This document shows positions 1 through 6,215 of a DNA stretch of 7,941 nt, in pieces (within the stretch, counting starts at the first letter, position 1; every line of letters begins with the position of its first letter). The notes beneath the pieces were generated by a model, which was not told the DNA's origin, ran no database searches, and saw only the letters and a program-made list of their open reading frames with translations. Source of the stretch: UBA9980 sp964436235. GTDB taxonomy: Bacteria; Muiribacteriota; UBA9980. The stretch is from positions 1-7,941 of the forward strand of contig CAYTCW010000177.1 in assembly GCA_964436235.1 (NCBI GenBank). Direction: 5' to 3'. Both the position numbers and the translations under genes were made by a program.

Positions 1-25
1 TTCGATTTTTCGGGAGGTTTCATAA

Positions 26-445
26 ATGCCGCAACAGATATTAAAAGAAAAAATACTCGATGTCATAGAAGGCAGCCAGCAGCCAAAAACCGGTCCCATG
101 GCTACCGTTAATGAACACGGCCGGCCCTGCGTAAGAATAATGACATTTAAACACGAAGGATTGACGCTGTATTCGGTGACTTCTTTAAAATCTAAAAAGG
201 TCGCTCATATCCGAAATAATCCTTTCGTATCGATAGAAATATCGCGCAACATAGCCCGGCTCGATTCGGATTATATCGTCGTAGAAGCCAAAGCGGAGAT
301 CATCACCGATGATAAAGTTAAAAAGCATTTCTGGGATGAAACTTTAAGCGTTTATTTCAGCGGCCCTGAAGACCCCGATTATTGCATATTGAAATTCACG
401 CCCGAAACGATCGATTATATGGGCTTAGAAACTCTTTCGTGTTAA
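26..445 (+). CDS. Pyridoxamine 5'-phosphate oxidase-family (PPOX, split-barrel) flavin-binding protein
   Basis: The 139-residue product looks like the short, single-domain PPOX split-barrel family, whose members are dimers that usually bind FMN (some bind F420 or heme) at the subunit interface. Visible family features are an N-terminal helix (1-18), the first strand GPMATVNEHGRPCVRIMTF (23-41) with the R-x-M-T segment typical of the flavin phosphate pocket, and TSLKSKKVAHIRNNPFVSI (52-70), the usual S-x-K-x-x-h-x-N-P pattern before the next strand. It ends in a beta strand near FTPETIDYMG (124-133). Length is complete for the general-stress-protein-26-like subgroup. The ATG has a good site, GGGAGG at 12-17. 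The substrate cannot be told from sequence; true pyridoxine-phosphate oxidases are longer with a C-terminal RxxP segment that is absent here. It appears to be monocistronic or the last gene of an operon entering from the left. Confidence 0.88.
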   Translation: MPQQILKEKILDVIEGSQQPKTGPMATVNEHGRPCVRIMTFKHEGLTLYSVTSLKSKKVAHIRNNPFVSIEISRNIARLDSDYIVVEAKAEIITDDKVKKHFWDETLSVYFSGPEDPDYCILKFTPETIDYMGLETLSC

Positions 446-529
446 ATTTTATTATATTTCCGCGTCAGCTGCAATAGTTGAATGAGAAGATAATCGCCAT
501 GCCAGCTTTTTTCTTTTTTTCTTTTTTTA

Positions 530-558
530 TTGACAAACAGCTGAAAAAAAAGTATAAT
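530..558 (+). promoter_or_regulatory. Sigma-70-type promoter of the tRNA-Arg gene
   Basis: TTGACA at 530-535 and TATAAT at 553-558 are both consensus matches with a 17 bp spacer. The mature tRNA begins 14 bases after the -10 box, so the leader is only a few bases long. A T-rich stretch (507-528) lies directly upstream and may act as an UP-like element or as the tail of transcription from the gene to the left; no convincing stem accompanies it. Confidence 0.85.
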
Positions 559-571
559 ATTTTTATAAAAT

Positions 572-645
572 GCCCCTATAGCTCAGTTGGATAGAGCAGC
601 GGTTTCCTAAACCGTGTGCCGGTGGTTCAAGTCCGCCTAGGGGCG
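572..645 (+). tRNA. tRNA-Arg, anticodon CCU
   Basis: The full cloverleaf can be drawn. Acceptor stem is GCCCCTA (572-578) with TAGGGGC (638-644), followed by discriminator G645. The D stem is GCTC/GAGC. The anticodon stem is GCGGT/ACCGT with loop TTCCTAA and anticodon CCT at 606-608, which reads AGG codons. The T stem is GGTGG/CCGCC with loop TTCAAGT. The 3' CCA is not encoded. It has its own promoter and terminator, so it is a single-gene transcription unit. The 3' half of tRNA genes is a classical target of integrases, and an integrase-like remnant lies just downstream. Confidence 0.97.
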
Positions 646-651
646 TAAATG

Positions 652-677
652 AAACCCTCGCAGCAGCGGGGGTTTTT
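652..677 (+). terminator. Rho-independent terminator after tRNA-Arg
   Basis: AAACCCTCGC (652-661) pairs with GCGGGGGTTT (666-675) around an AGCA loop, with one G-T pair, and runs into T673-T677 with more T a few bases on. It starts 7 bases after the tRNA discriminator base, so it ends the tRNA transcript. Confidence 0.85.
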
Positions 678-711
678 GTGTTTTTAGGACATAGGGCCCG
701 GCGACCATTTT

Positions 712-768
712 TCAAAGTAGTACGAAAGTAGTACGATTTTTTACCACCTCATCCTCTTCAGTTATAAC
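712..768 (-). pseudogene. Remnant of the C-terminal tail of a tRNA-targeting tyrosine integrase (tentative)
   Basis: Read on the reverse strand, 768-712 gives 19 codons ending ...RTTFVLL-stop (TGA at 714-712), and the same frame continues as KMVAGPYVLK. From memory, tails of the type RTTFVLLSKMVAG are common at the C-terminus of integrases whose genes abut tRNA genes, because the gene end overlaps the attachment site. Here a TGA stands where Ser (TCA) would be expected, and the catalytic body is missing: the frame is closed by TAA at 771-769. An 11 bp tandem repeat, AAAGTAGTACG, covers 714-724 and 725-735 inside it. This is an inference from a short match to remembered tails; chance resemblance is possible. 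Confidence 0.35.
714..735. repeat. Perfect 11 bp tandem repeat (two copies of AAAGTAGTACG)
   Basis: The two copies, 714-724 and 725-735, are identical and adjoining, 69 bases after the tRNA 3' end. They could be arm-type integrase binding sites or a small duplication at a recombination scar. Confidence 0.8.
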
Positions 769-795
769 TTATTTTTTTCTTAAATCAAGCGCAAA

Positions 796-834
796 AAAAA
801 TAAACCCTGGCATTTATTTCAGGTGTTTATTTTT
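796..834. terminator. AT-rich hairpin, possible bidirectional terminator
   Basis: AAATAAACCCTG (798-809) pairs with CAGG (820-823) and GTTTATTT (825-832), leaving T824 bulged and a 10-base loop. It is preceded by a run of A and followed by a run of T, so it could terminate transcription from either side. No gene adjoins it directly. Confidence 0.5.
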
Positions 835-838
835 GACC

Positions 839-860
839 ACGAGAGGCGAATCTCGTTTTT
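839..860 (+). terminator. Rho-independent terminator-like hairpin
   Basis: ACGAGA (839-844) and TCTCGT (851-856) form a perfect 6 bp stem with a GGCGAA loop, and the stem runs into TTTTT ending at 860. No coding region lies directly upstream on the plus strand, so it may be left over from a lost gene or insulate the downstream operon. Confidence 0.55.
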
Positions 861-968
861 AAACTATATTTATTAGCCTTTCAACCAAATATTTAAATAT
901 ATGAAAACCAAAATACGTTAAATAAATCAAGGTGTATTATATAGCATTACTCTGTTAAAAAAGAGCCC
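861..968. other. AT-rich non-coding stretch upstream of the paralog operon
   Basis: This completes the 385-base gap from 646 to 1030; the rest of the gap is described in neighbouring entries. I see no coding potential on either strand here, only very short frames without a ribosome binding site. One copy of the AATATTTAAA motif lies at 888-897. Confidence 0.6.
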
Positions 969-997
969 TTGACATCAATCATAAAAAATGCGATAAT
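969..997 (+). promoter_or_regulatory. Sigma-70-type promoter of the paralog operon
   Basis: TTGACA at 969-974 is separated by 17 bp from GATAAT at 992-997, one mismatch from consensus. The predicted transcript start is near 1003-1005, giving a leader of about 26 bases to the ATG at 1031. The palindrome TAAATATTTA (1007-1016) sits just after the expected start point, a position where a bound repressor would block transcription. Confidence 0.75.
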
Positions 998-1004
998 TTG
1001 ACGT

Positions 1005-1018
1005 AATAAATATTTAAA
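1005..1018. repeat. AATAAATATTTAAA box, copy 1 (palindromic core TAAATATTTA)
   Basis: This 14-mer occurs three times in the window (also 3770-3783 and 3945-3958), always between genes or in weak reading frames. Its core TAAATATTTA (1007-1016) is a perfect inverted repeat. This copy lies at the predicted transcription start of the 415-aa gene. An operator role is inferred from position only. Confidence 0.5.
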
Positions 1019-1030
1019 CGTGATAGTTTT

Positions 1031-2278
1031 ATGAATTTAAAAGATTTTATAAAAGAATATCCCCGCTTTTCCCCGCTATTGACTGTTCCCGGCCTCGATA
1101 AACTCTATGAGCTTATATCGGAGCCGTCATCTATCGATAGTATGATACGCGCCAGCGAGAGTAAAAGACCGGCTATAGCCGCCATAGCAAAAATTCTGGA
1201 ATCCGATTTTCATGATAAGAGAGCCGGTAAAGACGGAATGAATTTTAAGAAGAACCGCTATCTTAAGAATTTCGTCGGTAACGTAATCAGCCATTTTATG
1301 CAGCAAAACGGCTATATTAAAGATAAAAATAAAAACTTAAACTCTCATGAAGCCAAATACTTCAGCGCCGGAACTCTCTATGTTAAAAATGAAAGTATTG
1401 AAGAATTGAGGCGTAAGGGTCAAAATTTCTGGATAAGATACGAGCTGGAGAGCAAGGTTATAAAAATACTTGAAAACTGGCACAGGCTTTCCGAAGACTA
1501 CTATACGCCATACAGAATAGGTTCTTGCGCTCTTAATATAAACGCTTCCCTGGATTTCTGGCCCTGCTATGAAATCGCCGAAAAATATTATAGTGACAGG
1601 CTTTTTGTCTCCGCCGAACAAATAGCGATAGAGCTCGAGCGCCAGTATCCGGGAATCGCTTCGCTTTCTGAGCTCCAAATGAAAGATGTTTTCGACGAAG
1701 AATATGACCCGGAATATAACTTTTTATCGATGCTGAACGAAAACATCGACAAGTATGCTATAGGGCGAAAAAATAAAATAGACGCCGCCGAACTTAGCCT
1801 GGCTCATGGCGTTGATTTTTTGTTTGTATTTGAGGGAGTAAATATACTCAAAAGCGGAATAAAGTCTGTTAAGCTCTGGCGTATGAAGCCGCATTCCGAA
1901 ATCTATTTTAGCGAATTTAACAAATTGATAGAAAAGGCCGGCAACGATTGGGAGCGTAAAGTATTTGCCGAATTCGATTTGCTGGAACTTACGAAGAAGG
2001 TTTTGAGAGAATGCGGCCAGGATAGCGGCGGCCGGAAAATCAATAATAGTCTAACCGCTCACCAATTGGCCTGCGGTATAGCGCGGGCCGGGAATTTTTC
2101 GAACAATGTTTCGCCGGCTATGTTATATAAAGAACTGGCCCGAAAAATATGGACCGGTGAAGTGGAAGATATACGGATAGAATTCATGACGGGGCGTGAC
2201 AATTTTACTATTGGTTTCGCGGCTTCTGAACTTACAAGGTTATCGAAGTATATTCCGATTTTTAGATATGTCGGGTAA
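1031..2278 (+). CDS. Uncharacterised protein, first of two tandem paralogs
   Basis: I do not recognise this 415-residue protein. It is cytosolic in character, with no signal peptide or membrane segment. It is homologous along most of its length to the next gene. Shared blocks are GL-x-x-LY-x-L-x-S-x-P-x-x-I-x-x-MI-x-A at 21-41 (same residue numbers in both), a segment ending in GYIKDKNKN...YFSAGTLY (94-117), F-x-x-x-x-QIA-x-x-LE-x-x-x-PGI (192-209), and a C-terminal part (about 316-390) with HQLA and a helix ELARKIWTGEVEDI. From memory, the two halves loosely resemble separate families of short hypothetical proteins, but no function is known to me. The ATG follows a strong promoter by 34 bases, yet no Shine-Dalgarno sequence is visible in the short AT-rich leader. 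The next gene starts 25 bases after its stop, so the two are probably co-transcribed. Confidence 0.85.
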   Translation: MNLKDFIKEYPRFSPLLTVPGLDKLYELISEPSSIDSMIRASESKRPAIAAIAKILESDFHDKRAGKDGMNFKKNRYLKNFVGNVISHFMQQNGYIKDKNKNLNSHEAKYFSAGTLYVKNESIEELRRKGQNFWIRYELESKVIKILENWHRLSEDYYTPYRIGSCALNINASLDFWPCYEIAEKYYSDRLFVSAEQIAIELERQYPGIASLSELQMKDVFDEEYDPEYNFLSMLNENIDKYAIGRKNKIDAAELSLAHGVDFLFVFEGVNILKSGIKSVKLWRMKPHSEIYFSEFNKLIEKAGNDWERKVFAEFDLLELTKKVLRECGQDSGGRKINNSLTAHQLACGIARAGNFSNNVSPAMLYKELARKIWTGEVEDIRIEFMTGRDNFTIGFAASELTRLSKYIPIFRYVG

Positions 2279-2303
2279 AAATTTGGCGTGGAGATGTTGA
2301 TAT

Positions 2304-3692
2304 ATGCCATGGGAAAGAATATTCGAATGGTGGCCAATCTATAAAAAGCATGAGACCGTAGAGGGGCTCAAAGCTCTTTATGTTCTTATGTCGAGGCCTG
2401 AGAATATAGAAAAAATGATATATGCGAATGACGTAATGAACAAACCTCCCATTATAGGATTGAAGGAAGTTATCGAGGATGGCGAGGGTAAGGAATTACT
2501 TGAAAGCCTCGACCTTAAAAACGACAAAAATCTTCGACGCATGTTGGGCTCGATGGTGGGCGAAATCATTTACGATTACGGGTATCGTCCTTATAAGCAG
2601 AAAAACATAAGCTCTGGCGGGAGCAGTTTCTTTAAATCGGCTACACACTATCAGTTTAATGAAGATGCCGCTATAAAGAAACTTCAAAAAGAAGTCGTTA
2701 TCGAAAACCGTCACGCCGTCAAAGACGAAAATAATGTCTTTAATTCCGAGATGAAAAGTGAAGAGTACCGGGAAAGCCTTAAAAAATTTTATGAGTTCTG
2801 GAAGAAATACGGATTAACCGAAAAGGTCAAATCGATTTTAACTTCCTTTGATTTAAAAAACGAAAATAGAATATATGGAAGTTCGTCGTTAGGATATGTT
2901 TGTGGGGTGAGGTCGTTCGCGTCCAGCATATTTCCTCTCATGGAACAGCTTTCCGGATACTCTTCCGGAATGTTTTTAAACGTATTTCAAATTGCCGCTT
3001 TGCTGGAAAATGAATTTCCTGGTATTATCGAACTTTCGGGATTTCAAGTATTGTCGGTCGCCAGACATCCGAATATTATCCTTAGCGGGCGGGAGTTTGT
3101 TGCGCTGCTTTCAGACGTCCTGCTAGAAAAAGCGCGGGGCGAATCGTCCGTCTTTGAGGCGGCTTATATGTTCAGAAACTATTTGCATAGTTTCACGGTG
3201 CTGATAAATGGTGAAAATAAATGTTATTATGCCGCCAACCCTGTTTTTCCGATGTTCAGGATTCGTAACGGCTTTGATTTCGGGCGGGATGCTGGTATCA
3301 GAGATTACTTTGCCCGTTATAATAATGACATATCGGAAGAGTTTTTTGATAAATACAACGTTATGGATAATATCGAAAAAATCCTTAAAAAGACCAGCGG
3401 CATAGATAGCAACGGGCTGAAGCATTATTGCGACTTGTATCAGCTCGCGATAGAGCTTTCATTGAAAAGGCCTATCAGGTGTCACTATTATCCTATAGCG
3501 TGTATCTTTTTCGAGCTGTTGAAGCGGATATTTAACGGCAAGGCGCCACGTATTAAGGCGGCGATATGGCCGGGAAATTTTATTTCGGAGTTGACGTATC
3601 TTTACTACCTGAAAACCAGCATGATATATGTCGACGGTCTATCCAACTATACCCCGCTATTCGTTTATGACCCCGCCTCGACGAAAAAATAA
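2304..3692 (+). CDS. Uncharacterised protein, second of two tandem paralogs
   Basis: This 462-residue protein is a diverged copy of the preceding one and is likewise unrecognised. Matching blocks are residues 21-41 (GL-x-x-LY-x-L-x-S-x-P), 80-116 (MVGEIIYDYGY...FFKSATHY), 224-241 (F-x-x-x-QIAALLENEFPGI) and about 351-425 (YQLAIELS, ELLKRIFNGKAPRIKAA). It is longer mainly because of a charged, probably flexible insertion at about 120-160 that the first copy lacks, plus extra residues in the middle. A Q-I/L-A motif occurs twice (229-231 and 380-382), as it does in the first copy. There is no signal peptide. GGAG at 2290-2293 lies 10 bases before the ATG. Because the pair is kept side by side but has diverged, the products may form a hetero-complex; that is inference. 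Confidence 0.85.
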   Translation: MPWERIFEWWPIYKKHETVEGLKALYVLMSRPENIEKMIYANDVMNKPPIIGLKEVIEDGEGKELLESLDLKNDKNLRRMLGSMVGEIIYDYGYRPYKQKNISSGGSSFFKSATHYQFNEDAAIKKLQKEVVIENRHAVKDENNVFNSEMKSEEYRESLKKFYEFWKKYGLTEKVKSILTSFDLKNENRIYGSSSLGYVCGVRSFASSIFPLMEQLSGYSSGMFLNVFQIAALLENEFPGIIELSGFQVLSVARHPNIILSGREFVALLSDVLLEKARGESSVFEAAYMFRNYLHSFTVLINGENKCYYAANPVFPMFRIRNGFDFGRDAGIRDYFARYNNDISEEFFDKYNVMDNIEKILKKTSGIDSNGLKHYCDLYQLAIELSLKRPIRCHYYPIACIFFELLKRIFNGKAPRIKAAIWPGNFISELTYLYYLKTSMIYVDGLSNYTPLFVYDPASTKK

Positions 3693-3769
3693 CCCGTATA
3701 AAAAGCAAAACCCTTTTCTTGCGTTGAAGAAAGACAGGCAAGGTGACCGGTTTTTAGCTGACTGAGTCG
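3693..3769 (+). other. Non-coding start of the gap after the paralog operon
   Basis: This opens the 370-base gap 3693-4062. CTTTTCTT and AAGAAAG around GCGTTG (about 3713-3733) can form an imperfect hairpin, but no T run follows directly, so I do not call a terminator. No coding potential is visible here. Confidence 0.4.
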
Positions 3770-3783
3770 AATAAATATTTAAA
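3770..3783. repeat. AATAAATATTTAAA box, copy 2
   Basis: Identical to the 14-mer at 1005-1018, with palindromic core TAAATATTTA at 3772-3781. It lies between the paralog operon and the small orphan frame that follows. Confidence 0.5.
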
Positions 3784-3803
3784 ATGATGAAAAAACCAAC
3801 GCC

Positions 3804-3971
3804 GTGTTAAAATCCGACGAGGGAATAATCGTCGAAATATATCTTGACAAATATCTAAAAATGTTATATTATAAAATTAAAGAAAGCCGCGATAAAGAAG
3901 TTTTATTTGGCGCCGATATTAAACATGGTTTAAAAATAAACGCTAATAAATATTTAAAAAGCGATTTCTAG
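3804..3971 (+). CDS. Small orphan reading frame (55 codons), possible gene fragment
   Basis: The frame is open from 3783 to TAG at 3969-3971. The first possible start is GTG 3804, with ATG 3861 as an internal alternative, and neither has a ribosome binding site. The sequence looks protein-like rather than random, rich in charged residues, and ends KHGLKINANKYLKSDF. That end resembles DGMNFKKNRYLKNF (residues 68-81) of the 415-aa protein, which could mean a remnant of another paralog, but the match is too short to trust. A promoter-like TTGACA/TATTAT pair lies inside it. It could be a small real gene, a decayed gene or chance. Confidence 0.3.
   Translation: MLKSDEGIIVEIYLDKYLKMLYYKIKESRDKEVLFGADIKHGLKINANKYLKSDF
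3844..3872 (+). promoter_or_regulatory. Possible sigma-70-type promoter inside the small orphan frame
   Basis: TTGACA at 3844-3849 and TATTAT at 3867-3872 have an ideal 17 bp spacer. If used, the transcript would start near 3879 and carry the third AATAAATATTTAAA box (3945-3958) in a leader of about 180 bases before the gene at 4063. It overlaps a reading frame, so chance is possible. Confidence 0.45.
3945..3958. repeat. AATAAATATTTAAA box, copy 3
   Basis: Third identical copy of the 14-mer, palindromic core at 3947-3956. It lies upstream of the -10 element that serves the gene at 4063. Confidence 0.5.
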
Positions 3972-3998
3972 GCGAACATTTTAATTTTAAACAATTTG

Positions 3999-4007
3999 TG
4001 TTATAAT
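3999..4007 (+). promoter_or_regulatory. Extended -10 promoter for the second operon
   Basis: TATAAT at 4002-4007 is preceded by TG at 3999-4000 with one base between, the extended -10 arrangement that needs only a weak -35; the -35 region (about 3979-3984) is merely T/A-rich. The transcript would start near 4014, giving a leader of about 50 bases. Confidence 0.6.
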
Positions 4008-4062
4008 ATTTTCCGAACGATTTTTAAAATCTTTTCATAATTCAAAAAGGTGGTGGTTAGCC

Positions 4063-4788
4063 ATGTTAACCCATGAAGCGAATTCGTTATCAAAAGTAGA
4101 GCTTTATTGCGAAAATGGTCAGCCCGCCTCCGCCGACTGGAAGAAGCCTTTCGGCAAACTGGTTTCCAGAACCATCAAACTCAACGAACGCTATGATATT
4201 TTTACCCCCAATCGAAAGATTGAGGGGGAGTTTGGTTATTGCGCGGATATGCCGGAACTCAAAAAAATTCTTATTACCACAGATACTTCCGGCATCAGCG
4301 ATAAAAAAATCGCTAATTATTTAGAGGTAATCGAACCAATTTTAGACCTTGTTAAAAGGCTATACGGCCGAGATATGGTTTTAGCGAGCCGGGTCGTAAA
4401 GATATTCCTGCTAAAGTGGTCTAATGGCCACACAGTCGAACTTTTCAGATTCAACAAAATAGACGCTACTCTTCAAAAAATAAAAACCTCATTATCAGAT
4501 GAAGTCGTGAAAAATCCCGAACCTTCCGATGGCGGCGCATTTCTTAAAGGAATGTACGAAATGCTCACCACGTCAGGGACTACTCTGGATTTAATCCTTC
4601 ATTTTACCGGTTTTGGTTTCAGGTTCCCGGAAGATAATGCCGTTAACTCCGAATTAACGGATAAAATGATATGGGCGAAAAAGAAAACCATATGGGTAGG
4701 GTTCGACTCTGACGCGGCTAAAGTTAAGGATAGCGGTGTTGTTAACATAGATAAAGGATATAACGACAGGTTGATATTATTAAGGTAA
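4063..4788 (+). CDS. Uncharacterised protein, first gene of the second operon
   Basis: I do not recognise this 241-residue product. It has no signal peptide or membrane helix. Visible parts are a possibly beta-rich N-terminal region (about 10-75), a helical middle (IANYLEVIEPILDLVKRLYG, roughly 85-105), a linker-like stretch NPEPSDGG (about 150-157), and a C-terminal region with GFGFRFPEDN. The start is supported by AAAGGTGG (4046-4053) 9 bases before the ATG. The next gene begins 21 bases after its stop, so the two probably form an operon. Codons 48-55 sit on a strong GAAA-loop hairpin, unusual inside a gene. No function can be assigned. Confidence 0.8.
   Translation: MLTHEANSLSKVELYCENGQPASADWKKPFGKLVSRTIKLNERYDIFTPNRKIEGEFGYCADMPELKKILITTDTSGISDKKIANYLEVIEPILDLVKRLYGRDMVLASRVVKIFLLKWSNGHTVELFRFNKIDATLQKIKTSLSDEVVKNPEPSDGGAFLKGMYEMLTTSGTTLDLILHFTGFGFRFPEDNAVNSELTDKMIWAKKKTIWVGFDSDAAKVKDSGVVNIDKGYNDRLILLR
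4205..4227 (+). other. Strong intragenic hairpin with a GAAA tetraloop
   Basis: CCCCCAATC (4205-4213) pairs with GATTG (4218-4222) and GGGG (4224-4227), leaving A4223 bulged and a GAAA loop closed by C-G. It is one of the most stable stems in the window and lies 142 bases into the coding region of the 241-aa protein. It might be a scattered palindromic repeat unit or an mRNA structure; no second copy is present here. Confidence 0.55.
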
Positions 4789-4809
4789 TATTGAAAGGCG
4801 GTATCAAAA

Positions 4810-5919
4810 ATGGCTGAAATTATATTTGATTTTATGGAAAAAAGCCTTAGAGAATATCTTAACCAAAATAAAGAAAATTTTTCGTTAATAGGCAAGGATA
4901 TAGAGGATTCGCATGAATTGCGTATAGGTTTATATACTCCAGATGAAAATGTTACTATTATCATCGATGCACTAGGGAGTCAGCCCAAGGGACCGGAAAG
5001 TTCTTGGGAATGGGACGTATCGATTTTAAAAGGAAAACATGCTAAAAATTTTTTTGAATCCGAAAAACAAAGTTATCTTGTTATTGATAAATATATAGAG
5101 AACTTAATCAACACCCAACGCATTAATTACATCAGTTTGATTACCAGAATTGAAAATTTCAATCAAATACTTAGATATATACCTGAACACAGTTATGAGG
5201 TTTTTCACAAGAAGTTTCTTAGTCCCCAGCGAATACAATATGATGATAACTTCTGTTGTGTTGCCGATAATTATAGGCAAAATGAGGAAGACTGCATTTC
5301 GGTAATGCGCTTAAACCCACGAAAAATTTTTAGATTAGCTTGCTATTATTATGTTTCATTTTTATACTTAAACAATAACGATTTTACAAAAAATTTATCT
5401 TTTTATAATTTTTTTTTAATGTTTGTGGCTATGAAGATGAGCTATGTCGCGCGATATGAAGCTTTAGGATTCTCCCTTCCGGCTAAATACAGTTCTTTGG
5501 GGCATATTAAACATAGTCTTATTGATATTTTTGGTACTTCGATTATTAATGCTCAAATTTCTAATGATTTTAAAAGCAATCTGGAAAAAATAACCGAAAA
5601 ACAAGAAAACTTTAAATTTATGATGTCACTCGATATTCATGGAAGTTATGACTTTTGTGTAAAAGTTGCAGACGGTTTATGTAAACTTAAGAGTTCAAAT
5701 GATTTACTTGATAATGTTATTCGCATAGCCAAAATAAAAGGTCTACGTTTAAATGGAAAAGACTATTCACATGATTTTCCTGTCAATTTTGTAGCTGGGT
5801 CAACTATGTTCATCAATTATGAGTTTCCTTATAGTTTATCGGAACCCGAAATATTTCATGGTGGTTATATACCTAATATTCGTTTCTGTGCGGCAGTATT
5901 AGAGGCTGTAAAAAAATAG
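4810..5919 (+). CDS. Uncharacterised protein, second gene of the second operon
   Basis: This 369-residue protein is not recognised. It is rich in Asn, Tyr, Phe and Lys. The middle (about 170-215) is hydrophobic and aromatic (ACYYYVSFLYL, then NFFLMFVAMKMSYVARYEALG), but charged and polar residues interrupt it, so I do not call membrane helices. The ATG is supported by AAAGGCGG (4794-4801), 8 bases upstream. It follows the 241-aa gene closely and is probably co-transcribed. Third codon positions are clearly more A/T-rich than in the neighbouring genes, which suggests a different origin from its operon partner. No clear terminator follows; a weak CAGCC/GGTTG stem (about 5925-5942) comes some bases before TTTTT. 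Confidence 0.82.
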   Translation: MAEIIFDFMEKSLREYLNQNKENFSLIGKDIEDSHELRIGLYTPDENVTIIIDALGSQPKGPESSWEWDVSILKGKHAKNFFESEKQSYLVIDKYIENLINTQRINYISLITRIENFNQILRYIPEHSYEVFHKKFLSPQRIQYDDNFCCVADNYRQNEEDCISVMRLNPRKIFRLACYYYVSFLYLNNNDFTKNLSFYNFFLMFVAMKMSYVARYEALGFSLPAKYSSLGHIKHSLIDIFGTSIINAQISNDFKSNLEKITEKQENFKFMMSLDIHGSYDFCVKVADGLCKLKSSNDLLDNVIRIAKIKGLRLNGKDYSHDFPVNFVAGSTMFINYEFPYSLSEPEIFHGGYIPNIRFCAAVLEAVKK

Positions 5920-5970
5920 ACATCAGCCACAGAATGGGTTGACTATGGTTTTTATATTTTAACGCGATAA

Positions 5971-6146
5971 TTAGATGTTCGCATTATATATTAACTTTGC
6001 AAACATAAACGGAAGATAACGGGCGGGATATTCGTCGGGAATATCAAACCAGAAATCTTCTTTTTTTCTAGGCTTAAATTGCGATAAATATTAATTTTTT
6101 TATCCGATACCTTGATTACCTTATAATAATAACGACCTGCAAATAA
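5971..6146 (-). pseudogene. Decayed reverse-strand gene: C-terminal fragment with a frameshift and no start
   Basis: On the reverse strand, 6146 downward reads LFAGRYYYKVIKV... to NLSLEKK. At the run of seven A (plus-strand T 6061-6067) the frame must shift by one base, after which it reads EDFWFDIPDEYPARYLP... and ends ...KLIYNANI at TAA (5973-5971). One extra A would join both parts into a single frame of about 58 codons. The two halves look strongly protein-like and together make a plausible protein end. A TAG at 6149-6147 closes the upstream side and no start codon follows it; beyond the TAG the same frame runs back to an ATG at 6206 but looks less convincing. I do not recognise the family. 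A homopolymer sequencing error could explain the frameshift, but not the missing start. Confidence 0.45.
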
Positions 6147-6215
6147 CTATCGAAAAATCTTATTGATAGTAAAATATAACAGATAAGTTTTTCGGTTATT
6201 TTTCATGAGATTTTT

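Noticed and set aside
503..528. Long T-rich run as a terminator for the PPOX gene
   Set aside because: The only pairing found, AGCTG (467-471) with CAGCT (503-507), has a loop over 30 bases, too weak to call.
1337..1678. Reverse-strand open frame of 113 codons inside the first paralog
   Set aside because: It lies wholly within a well-supported plus-strand gene and has no ribosome binding site; it is antisense by-product.
3123..3425. Reverse-strand open frame of 100 codons inside the second paralog
   Set aside because: Antisense shadow of a gene whose homology to its neighbour covers this region.
4599..4964. Reverse-strand open frame of 121 codons across the junction of the second operon
   Set aside because: It overlaps the end of one supported gene and the start of another, both with ribosome binding sites on the plus strand.
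3966..6073. TTCTAGGC at 3966-3973 and 6066-6073 as copies of the tRNA 3' end attachment core
   Set aside because: They share only CTAGG with the tRNA end (CCTAGGGGC), too short to distinguish from chance.
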